Below, one piece after another: positions 45,232-54,344 of a stretch of 64,000 bases of DNA. The DNA lies in the NCBI GenBank assembly GCA_015680685.1, contig MNCI01021389.1, forward strand, positions 123,603-187,602, written 5' to 3'. The first letter of the stretch is position 1; each line of letters begins with the position of its first letter. The position numbers and the translations under genes were made by a program. Under the pieces are notes generated by a model. That model ran no database searches and was not told the origin of the DNA. It worked only from the letters and a program-made list of their open reading frames with translations. The DNA comes from Gnetum montanum. Lineage: Eukaryota; Streptophyta; Gnetopsida; Gnetales; Gnetaceae.

Positions 45232-45344
45232 ATGGTGCTTCTTGTCTATTACATATGTTTGTCGTTTGGTTTTGCAGTCGTCATTTTTTTGAAACCATAT
45301 TCCATCATGTTTCTCAAAAGATGGTTTTTTGCCCTTTCTTTTTT

Positions 45345-46862
45345 ATTTTGAAAAAACCTCAACACCTTAAAGATTTGGCCTACGATCTGCAAAACCAAAT
45401 AGATTGCCGCCAGAGACAGGAACTGAAAACTTAGACCTGTGATCTGCAGAAACAAAACCAAGAACTGCAGAAAAAGTGTTAGGGTGAAAGTTTGAATTTT
45501 TTGCAGGGTTAAGGCTAGAAAAATAATCCTAATTTTTGTTACGAAATTTGCTGCGATTGAGCCTACAGTTTAGCCTAGGATTTGTCTATTGTTGTTGTTG
45601 ATGTTGTTGTTTGGATTTTTCTTACTGCTATTGGGGATTTTGTTGTGATTTTTTCTTGGAATTTTTCTTTGATTTTTTCTATGAATTTTTCTACTGTTGC
45701 TAGGGATCTTTTCTAGGAACATGCTGCAATTGCTGGGAGGCAGAGGATTGTTGATCAACGGGATCAGGGGGGAATGGGCATTTGCGCGAGGATCTCTCTA
45801 AGATCTTCGTGTTTGCCAATTTGAACCCTGGTTTCGCTGAAAAGAGAAGTTTTTGGGTATGGCTCCACAATCCTTGAGCCAATCTCCAAACTTCAAGAAA
45901 GTGACGTCCCATTCTTGATGCACGGTGTTTTTACAGACCTCTTTGATAGTAGGAATAGGGTCCAGTCTGTCAACCTCGGCTTCAGAAGCAAATTTTTGCT
46001 GTGCATCTGCTTTCCTACGGGCCTCCTTATGAATGTCGAAATGCAGACGTTCATTAAGGAAAGCCTCCTCCAGTTTCTTCATGCAGGCTTGCATGAGAGC
46101 ATTCTGGAAGGTAGTTGGCTATTGAATGCAGGAAATGCACTCAACCAGCTTCTGTACAGCATTGTGTGGAAAAGATTCTATTTTCTACCGATGCACATCA
46201 ACAGAAGTTGTCTCTGCCTAGAGATAGGATTCTTGGAGCCTAAAATTATGCTCCTACTGCAAGGAAGTAAAGTATTTTTTGAAGGAGAGCATCTCCTTAG
46301 GGAGCTGAGGCCTTTAATTTAGGCGCCACAATGCGTAAGCTGTGAATTTAAAGTTTTTCACTATGAAGTTGTTCAATATGCACCTTTGTCCTCTCTGCGC
46401 GATCGGTGGCAGCGAGGTGTTTACGAAATCTTCTTTGTCACAGATTGGATCATCTCTTCCAAGATCGTAGGAATTGATGAATCATCTAAGGGAGTGGGGT
46501 TGGCGGATTGAGCTTCACAAATTTTCTACTGAAGTTTAGCACATTATTTTTGTGCTAAAGCCAGCTGCTTTTGGCATTGAGAAAGCAGCTGTCGCAGATC
46601 ATCAACTTCATGTTTGGACTTCCAAAAAGCATCCAAAAATGCATCAATGGAGTTAAAAAGATCATCGTTGGTTGGACGGTTGAAAAAACAAGGACCTGAA
46701 ATTGGGTTCCTGTCTTGATCCGATGGAGAATTCGATGGAGAACTCAGCATATGAGATCGCTTTTGTGCAAAAGCTCGCAGAAGGACCAGAAGTTACCTCT
46801 TACTGGGAAATAGCAAGAGATGATTGGTCGAAAGAAAAGGATTGTTGACCTGCAGAGCTCAT
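45345..46862 (-). pseudogene. Penelope-like unit 1, ORF1 (truncated)
   Basis: Starts at ATG 46862 (MSSAGQQSFSFDQSSLA), 32 bases after the CTAACCCTAAA motif. Visible parts: DDLRQLLSQCQKQLALAQK (coiled-coil-like), CKPA and KKLEEAFLNERLHFDIHKEA (46060), EWDVTFLKFGDWLKDCGAIP (about 45900), a Gln/Lys/Asn-rich segment (45760-45570) and GGNLFGFADRRPNL near 45370, where it ends. Several stops and frame changes. The C-terminal third and the RT of this unit are missing. Confidence 0.7.
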
Positions 46863-46893
46863 TTTTTGTCAGGCACCAAGATAGACAAAAAAT

Positions 46894-46904
46894 TTTAGGG
46901 TTAG
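46894..46904 (-). other. Telomere-like CTAACCCTAAA in the leader of unit 1
   Basis: One and a half plant telomere repeats (CCCTAAA on the element sense strand), between the hammerhead-like motif and ORF1. The same motif recurs in the leader of unit 2 at 51732-51742 with one change at its end. It is short enough to arise by chance. Confidence 0.4.
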
Positions 46905-47042
46905 CTGAAAAAATTTTGTGGTTCTTTGGGTAGCTCACAAAAATACGAGTTAGAATGGAAAGAAAGCAGAGAATAAGAAGAAAAATTTTTAAAGAAACAA
47001 AAATTGAATAAGGCTCAAACTTGACATGGACAAACAAAGCAA

Positions 47043-47090
47043 GAAACACAAAACGTTTTCGGGGAGTTGCATCCCTCTTCAGTATGTTTC
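47043..47090 (-). ncRNA. Candidate hammerhead ribozyme in the inter-unit leader
   Basis: On the minus strand: stem I arm GAAACATA, core CTGAAGA, stem II GGG...CCC with a 9-nt loop containing TGCAAC, core GAA, A-U closing a minimal stem III (loop ACGT), cleavage-site T, and stem I arm TGTGTTTC. The two stem I arms pair over 8 bp (one G-U). All invariant hammerhead positions are met (CUGANGA, G10.1-C11.1, GAA, A15.1-U16.1, H17). Position 7 is A rather than the usual U, and the triplet UUU is a weak one. Type I hammerheads with tiny stem III are known from Penelope-like elements in this location. Activity is not shown. Confidence 0.6.
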
Positions 47091-47235
47091 AGCAATGGAT
47101 GTACAAAGTGAAAAAGCCAAAAGGTGCTCTTCTTAAAGAAACCCTAGCTTTGACTAGAATAATTTAAAAACTATGGATGAGTTCAAAAATTAAACCAGCC
47201 CCACTCGTTTAAGCTGAAGTGGGGGTGGGGGTTGA

Positions 47236-49140
47236 TCACTTGAATTTGTTTCGAACAAGCAAGGATTGCAGCTTTTTAGGATTTCGCCAACATGAGATCA
47301 CTTCTGGAATGGCGTTCTGGAGTGTCGAATCTTTTTGGTGAAGCTGACAAAGTATAGGATTTAGGAGTGCCCTCACGTTCAAGGATTTAGTAGAAGGACT
47401 GAAATTCATTTTGAAGACAAGAGGGGTCCGTTTTCAATGAACGCCATGACTATGATGAAGTCTTTCCAGAAGGGATCCACGAGAAGCAGTAGGAACTAGA
47501 CTAAAACATTTAAACAGCAACCAAGAAGGATAAACACGAGCCTGAAGTCTTTGAAACAATTGTCGCTGAATCTGTTGGAGGTCGCCAAGGTAGGATTCCC
47601 TGAGAAGATATCTTTTTAGTTCCACAATAATAAAAGCCTTCTTCTGATGGAAGGGATGCCAAGAGGAGAAGGGGATGTACTGATATGTATTGAAAGGTTT
47701 CTGATAACACTTGGTAGACAAAATACCAGTGTTGGAAAATTGAGAACCTTTGAAAAAGTAACATCCAAAATATTAATTGCGGAGTTAGAAATGGTGGGGG
47801 TAATGTTTATTGAAGGATAAACATTACCATACCTTTCAAGTAAGGTATGAAGGGAATCTTTCGTGCACTCCATATGCCAAAAGCGTCATCGATAAACCTT
47901 TTAAAATATAAAAGGGTATTGGACAAAGGAGCAACGAAAACCTATTTTTTCAAGTGACACAAGAAAAGGCATGCGTAGACAATAGTAAAGTTGCTACCCA
48001 TGGCAGTGCCCTTGATTTGTTTGTAAACTACCCCGTTGAATTCGAGGTAGTGTTCTTGAAGCACCAATGTAGAAAGCTCCATGATGGCATTGCTATACAG
48101 TGACTGCAAAGGTGTGGGATTTGCAGCAAAATATTCATCAACCATGTTTTGAAGAGCTAGGAGCCCCTGATCCGTGGGAATGCTGGGGTATGATGATTCT
48201 ACATCAAATGTAAAAAGGAATACATTTTGAGGTAGAGATCAAGCATGGAGGTCATGGATCAGGGTGGAGGAATATTTGAGGTGATATGGTTGATGACAAA
48301 CAATTGGGAATAGCAGAAAATGGAGAAGGCAGGAAGTAGGTTCAAGGAGATAGCCCTTGTATGAACAAATAGGGCGTCCAACCAAAATCGGTTTGTGAAT
48401 TCTAGGGATGATGTAAAAATAACAAGGTTTAAATACCTTGTATTGCAACAACACATCCTTAAAATTAGAGAGAATTTTTGAAAACCAGTTGACAAAAGAG
48501 AACAATTGGCGATGAAGTGAATCCCATGGAACAGACTTTACACGAAGGTATACTTCTGGATCAGTAAGCTGACGAGTTGCTTCAACCAGGTACCAGCTGG
48601 AATCCAAAACACAAACCCCCAAGTTTTTATTCGTAGGACGAATCAAGATACTTTTATCATTTCGGAGTCCATAAAGTGCTCTAAGAAGATGTCTCGGAAG
48701 AAGGGGTCAGCTGTGAAAATTGATGTAGGTGAGAGCAGTTTCAAGGGAGTCAAGGCAACAATGAATGTTGTGCTCTAGCTCTGGATTGAAACTAATTGCA
48801 GGGGATTCCATTTACTGGGACAGCACAGTTTGATTTTTGAAATTTGAAGAGCAGAAATAAATTCAGAGGATGAAAGGTTGTCTTTTGGTTTATTCTTTAA
48901 AAAGTTACGCAGACACAAAAGACAAGCGAATGCAGTAAATTCTTTAAAAATGGCCGATTTATCCATGGGAAGGGGGCGGGGGATGAATTTTAAATCGTAG
49001 CTAAGAATTTTAGTTTCGTTTGTCGAAAAGATGCGAGATGAAAAATTATGGACTGTGAAATTGGACATTTGATTTTCGATTTTGCGGACGATTTTTCGTG
49101 CGAAAAGCAAACGTGCATAGGCTCTCTGGTCAAGCATAGG
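47236..49140 (-). pseudogene. Penelope-like unit 2, reverse transcriptase
   Basis: N-terminal part 49137-48775 (NFSSRIFSTNETKILSYDLK, FIPRPLPMDKSAI). Then KNLGVCVLDSSWYLVEATRQ, CYFYIIPRIHKPILVGRPIC and LLEPTSCLL (48630-48330), TFDVESSYPSIPTDQG (catalytic Asp, about 48210), YKQIKGTAMGSNFTIVYACL (about 48020), FKRFIDDAFGIW (catalytic FIDD, about 47900), INILDVTFSK, TKCYQKPFN, SSWHPFHQKKAF and RNPKKLQSLLVRNKFK. A TGA follows at 47238-47236, so neither the Cys-rich linker nor the GIY-YIG domain of canonical Penelope proteins is seen. Frames shift at a few points. It would copy element RNA. Confidence 0.85.
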
Positions 49141-49474
49141 TAACTAAAAAGTCAAATGAGAACGAGGAGGGGGCTTTTGGGCAATTGGAGAAAAAGTCAA
49201 TGGGAGGAGGGTTCGGGCAGAGGTGCAGATGGCGCAGAAATTTAAGTTGATTAGGGGTTTTTTTGGGCAGTTGTCGAAACAAATGTCCCAAAGGCAACGG
49301 GAGTGGAGATCTGAATCCCAGCCAAACAAAAAGGGGCAGCAGAGAGGGGTTGAGCTTGGGAAGCAATGGGAGTCATGTGGGGCCTAGCCCGTAGAATTTG
49401 GCTTGGGCCTTTTAGGTTTAAAGACCCAAAGACAAAAGCATTAACATCAGGCCTTTTGGAATTAACATTAACAT

Positions 49475-51700
49475 TCAAATCACCCCCTTGTTATCAATAG
49501 ATGGTTGAAAAGAAGAACTGTCATAATTATGCACATTGCCAGTGCCCCTATTAAGCGAAGAACCACTGCTGATGCTGATGGTAGGATCCAGATCAGAGAA
49601 AATAGAGCTGTTGTTGATGTTGCGGGAGGAACTACCATTATTGTTGAGAACAGAGGTGACGACAGTTGATGCAGCACCTGGCGTGGACATGGAAATAGGG
49701 CTTGGTGCAGGCGTGGCTGAGACAGAACTAGACACGAGCACAACAGAATCGAGTGCAGGCGTTGCAGAACCAGGTGAGGCTGCAGTAGGTCTGCACAAAG
49801 ATAGCATGCAGATCGTAGCCGGAGGCATGCGAATCTGTAGAGGGAGTGTTGAAAGTGCCAGACATCCCCAAATCCACAGAACGAACGTGAGGTGGCTGCA
49901 AGGAAGAAGATCCACTTGGGCGACGACTAGCGCGACCAGATCTGGAGTGCGCATAGCCACTAGGATCGCCTTGAGTAGTAGGGGGATCGTGGACAACTTG
50001 TCTGGGAACACCGTGGTCTGTGAAACAATGGTTTGCAGATCTGCCTCTCCCGAGGGGGAGATTTGCCACGGCCGAAAGAAGATCGGTGACCATGACCAAA
50101 GGGAGAGGCAGAACCACGACGCAGACCATGTTCGCGGCCAGAGAAACCCTGTCTGCAGTCATGATCAAACGAACCCTCATCGTCAGCAAAATTGAAACCT
50201 TGGGGAAAAACCTTGACACGTTGAAGATCTAGCATGTGATTTGCAAAACCAAATAGATTGTCGCCAGAGACAGGAACTGAAAACTCAGACCCGTGACCTT
50301 CAGAAACAAAACCAGGAACTGCAAAAAAAGTGTTAGGGTGAAAGTTTGAATTTTTTCCTAGGTTAAGGCTGGAAAAATAATCCTAATTTTAGTTAGGAAA
50401 TTTGCCGCAATTGAGCCTACAGTTTAGCCCAGGATTTGTCTATTATTTTTGTTGATGTTGTTGTCTGGTTTTTTCTTGCTACTGTTGGGGATTTTACTAT
50501 GATTTTTTCTTGGAATTTTTCTTTGATTTTTTCTGTGAATTTTTCCGTTGCTGCTAGGGATTTTTTCTAGGAAGATGCTGCAGCTGCTGGGAGGCAAAGG
50601 ACTGTTGATCAGCGGGATACAAGGGGAATGGGCATTTGCATGAGGATCTCTTTGAGATCTTCATGCTTGCTGATTTGAACCCTGGTTTCGCCAAAAAAAA
50701 AAGTTTTGTGGGATTGCTCCACAATCCTTAAGTCAATCTCCAAACTTTAAGAAAGTGGCGTCCCATTCTTGACGCACGGTCTCTTTACAAACCTCTTTGA
50801 GAGTAGGAACAGGGTTTAGTCTGTTAGCCTCGGCTTCAATAGCAGATTTTTGCTGTGCATCTGCTTTCCTACAGGCCTCCTTGTGAATGTCGAAATGTAG
50901 ACGTTCATTAAGGAAGGCCTTCTCCAGTTTCTTTGTGTAGGCTTGCATGAGAGAATTCTATAAGGCAGGTGGTTGTTGAATGCAGGAAATGCACTCAACT
51001 AGCTTTTGTACAACATCGTGTGGAAAATATCTCATTTTCTGCCAATGCACATCAACAGAAGTTGTCTCTGCCTAGAGATAGGCTTCTTGGAGCCTAAAAT
51101 TGTGCTCCTGGTGCAAGGAAAAAAAGTCTTTTTGAAGGAGAGCATCTCCTTCGGGAGTTGAGATCTTTAATTTAGGCTTGCAATTCGTAAGCTGTGAATT
51201 TAAAGTTTTTCACCGTGAAGCTATTCAATATGCACCTTTGTCCTCTCTACGCGATTAGTGGCAGCGAGGTGTTTATGAAAACCCTTTGCTACAGATTGGA
51301 TCATCTCTTCCAAGATCGTAGGAATTGATGAATCATCTGAGGGAGTGGGGTTGGTAGATTGAGCTTCACAAACTTTCTGTTGAAGTTCAGCACATTGTTT
51401 TTGTGCTGAAGGCAACTGCTGTTGGCATTGAGAAAGCAGCTATCACAGATCATCAACTTCACGTTTGGACTTCCAAAAAACATCCAAAAATGCATCATTG
51501 GAGCCAAAAGGATCATTGTTGGCTAGATGGTTGACAAAAGAGGGACCTGAAGTTGGGTTCTTATCTTGATCCGATGGATAATTCAGCGTACGAGATCGCT
51601 TCCATGCAGAGCTCGCGGAAGGACCAGAAGTCTTCTCTTGTCGGGAAACAGCAAGAGATGGTTAGTAGAAAGTAAAGAATTACTGACTTGCAGATCTCAT
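49475..51700 (-). pseudogene. Penelope-like unit 2, ORF1 (gag-like, function unknown)
   Basis: From ATG 51700 (MRSASQ) to about 49475, some 740 codons with several stops. Segments: a basic nuclear-signal-like patch (WKRSRTL), SKREVDDL and QKQCAELQQKVCEAQS (heptads), a conserved middle (KKLEKAFLNERLHFDIHKEA, RQEWDATFLKFGD), a Gln/Lys/Ser-rich zone, then an Arg/Gly/Ser-rich zone (GSASPFGHGHRSSFGRGKSP, about 50110) and an Ala/Ser/Pro/Thr-rich tail (49860-49475). It precedes RT in a different frame, about 330 bp upstream. I know no domain match. An RNA-binding, gag-like role is a guess from composition and position. Confidence 0.65.
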
Positions 51701-51731
51701 TTTTCGTCAGGCATCAAGATAGAAAAAAAAG

Positions 51732-51742
51732 TTTAGGGTTAG
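51732..51742 (-). other. Telomere-like CTAACCCTAAA in the leader of unit 2
   Basis: Sense strand reads AACTAACCCTAAAC, 32 bases upstream of ORF1 ATG 51700. Same place as 46894-46904. Confidence 0.4.
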
Positions 51743-51881
51743 TTGAAAAAATTTTGTGGTGATTTTGGGCGGCTCACGAAAATACAGGTTAGAATGGAAG
51801 GAAAGCAGAGAACTAGAAGAAAAATTTTTAAAGGAACAAAAATTGAATAAGGCTCAAACTTGACATGGACAAACAAAGTAA

Positions 51882-51927
51882 GGAACACAACGTTTTCGGG
51901 AAGTTGCACCCCTCTTTAGTATGTTTC
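51882..51927 (-). ncRNA. Decayed hammerhead-like motif in the leader of unit 2
   Basis: Homologous to 47043-47090: arms GAAACATA and TGTGTTCC, stem II GGGG...TCCC (loop TGCAACT), and GAA. But the core reads CTAAAGA (G5 lost), a stem I pair is broken and two T at the cleavage site are missing. Probably inactive. Stem II, with its TGCAAC loop, pairs better here than in unit 1. Confidence 0.5.
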
Positions 51928-52003
51928 AGCAATGGATGTACAAAGTCAAAGAGCCAAAAGGTGCTCTTCTTAAAGAAACCCCAACTTTGACCGAAATAAT
52001 TAA

Positions 52004-52140
52004 AAAACTATGGATGAGTTCAAAATTAAAAAACTATGAATAAGTTCAAAAATTAAAAAACTATGGATGAGTTCAAAAATTTAAAAACTATGGATAAGTT
52101 CAAAAATTAAAAAACTATGGATGAGTTCAAAAATTAAACC
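52004..52140 (-). repeat. 26-27-bp tandem repeat, five copies, in the 3' tail of unit 3
   Basis: AAAAACTATGGATGAGTTCA or a close variant, separated by AAAATTA, repeats five times on the plus strand, just after the RT of unit 3. The tail of unit 2 has one copy (about 47166-47195), so the array expanded in this unit only. Confidence 0.85.
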
Positions 52141-52152
52141 AACCCTACTCAT

Positions 52153-54086
52153 TTAAGCCAAAGTGGGGATGGGGGTCGAGCACTTGAATTTGTTTCGAAC
52201 AAGCAAGGATTGTAGCTTTTTAGGATTTCGCCAGCATGAGATCACTTTTGGAATGGCTTTCTGGAGTGTTGGATCTTTTTGGTGAAGCCGATAAAGTATA
52301 GGGTTTAGGAGTGCCCTCACGTTCAAGGATTTAGTGGAAGGACTGAAATCCATTTTGAAGATGATAGGGGTCCGTTTCCTACAAACGCCATGACTTTGAT
52401 GAAGTCTTTATAGAAGGGATCCATGAGAAGCAATAGGAACCAGACTAAAACATTTAAACAACAACCGGGAAAGATAGCTACGAGCCCGAAGTCTTTGAAA
52501 CAATTGTCGTCGAATTTGTTGGAGGTCACCAAGGCAGGATTCGCTGAAAAGATACCTTTTCAGTTCCACAATAATAAAAGCTTTCTTTTGATGGAAAGGA
52601 TGCCAAGAGGAGAAGGGAATGTACTCATATTAAAAGGTTTCTGATAACACTTGGTAGACAAAATACCAGTGTTAGAAAATTGAGAAACTTTGAAAAAAGT
52701 AACATCCAAAATATTAATTGCGGAGTCGAAAATGGTGGGGGTAATGTTTATTGAAGGATAAACATTACCATACCTTTCAAGCAAGGTATGAAGGGAATCT
52801 TCTGTGCCACTCCAGATGCCAAAAGCATCATCGATAAACCTTTTAAAATATAAAAACTTATCAAACAAAAGAGCAACAAAAACTTGTTTTTATAGGTGAC
52901 ACAAGAAAAGGCATGCGTAGACAACAACAAAGTTGCTATCCATGGCAGTGCCCCTGATTTGTTTGTAAACTACCCTGTTGAATTCAAGGTAGTGTTCTCG
53001 AAGCACTAGTGTAGAAAGCTCCATGATGGCATTGTTGTACAGTGACTGCAAAGGTGTGAGATTTGCAGCAAAAGATTCATCAACCATGTTTTAAAGAGCT
53101 AGGAGCCCTTGATCCGTTGGAATGTTGAGGTACAATGAATCTACATCAAATGTAAAAAGGAATACATTTTGAGGTAGAGATCTAGCATGAAAGTCTCGGA
53201 TTCATGGCGGAGGAATCTTTGCAGTGATATGGTTGATGAAAAAGAATTGGGAACAGTAGAAAATTGAGAAGGCAGGAAGTAGGTTCAAGGAGATAGCCCT
53301 TGTATGAACAAATAGGGCATCCAACCAAAATCGATTTGTGAATTTTAGGGATGATGTAAAAATAACAAGTTTTAAATACCTTGTTTTGTAACAATGCATC
53401 CTTAAAATTAGAGAGAATTTTTGAAAACCGGTTGACAAAAGAGAACAATTGGCGAGAAAGCAAATCCCATGGAACGGAGTCTACACGGAGGTAGACTTCT
53501 GGATCGGCAAGCTGACGAGTTGCTTCAAACAGGTACTAGCTGGAATCCAAAACACAAACCCCCAAGTTTTTATCCACAGTACGAATCATGATACTTTTAT
53601 CATTCCAGAGTCCACGAAGTGCTCCAAGATGTCTAGAAAGGCTACGAAAATTAATGGAGGTGAGAGTAGTTTCGAGAAAGTCAAGGCAACAACGAATGCT
53701 GTGCTCTAGTTCTGGATTGAAACTACTTGCAGGGGGATTCCATTTATTGGGACGACACAGTTTGATTTTTGCCATTTGAAGAGTAGAAATAAATTTAGAG
53801 GATGAAAGGTTGTCTTCTGGTTTATTCTTAAAAAAGTTACGCAACCCAAAAGACTAGAGAATGCAGTAAATTCTTTAAGAATGGCTGATTTATCTATGGG
53901 AAGGGGGCGAGGGATGAATTTTAAACCATAGCCCAGAATTTTAACTTCATTTGCAGAAAGGACGTGAGATGAAAAATTATGGATCGCAAAATTGGACATT
54001 CGGTTTTCAATTTGACGAATGGTTTTTCGTGTGAAAAACAAACGTGCGTAGGCTCTCTGGTTAAGCGTAGGTAACCAAAAAGTCAA
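52153..54086 (-). pseudogene. Penelope-like unit 3, reverse transcriptase
   Basis: Second RT copy, better preserved in places: NQRAYARLFFTRKTIRQIEN, NFSSHVLSANEVKILGYGLK, VDKNLGVCVLDSS, FYIIPKIHKSILVGCPICSY, TFDVDSLYLNIPTDQG (motif A), YKQIRGTAMDSNFVVVYACL (motif B), FLYFKRFIDDAFGIWSGTED (motif C), INILDVTFFKVSQFSNTG, RNPKKLQSLLVRNKFKCSTP, stop at 52153. In canonical Penelope RTs the first of these blocks usually has DKG; here it is DKN. As in unit 2, the protein stops about ten residues after LLVRNKFK. A few frameshifts and stops. Confidence 0.85.
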
Positions 54087-54344
54087 ACAAGAATGAGGAG
54101 GGGGCTTCTAGTCAACAGAGAAAAAGTCAATGGAAGGAGGGTTCAGGCAGAGGCGCAGATGGCGCAGAAGTTTGAGTTGACGGGGGGTTGTTTTGGGCAG
54201 TTGTCAAAACAAATGTCCCAGAGGCAACGGGAGTGGAAGTCTGAATCCAAGCCAAATGAAAAGGGGCGGTAGAGAGGGGTTGAGCCTAGGAAGTAATGGG
54301 AGTCATGTGGGGCCTAGCCTGTTGAATTTAGGCTGGGCCTTTTG

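Noticed and set aside
45237-45344. Possible continuation of Penelope-like ORF1 (open frame to 45249)
   Set aside because: Similarity to the other ORF1 copies stops near 45345; the rest reads as flanking DNA.
52298-52308. TAGGGTTTAGG, telomere-like
   Set aside because: It is part of RT coding sequence (LLNPIL); the homologous codons in the other unit lack the match.
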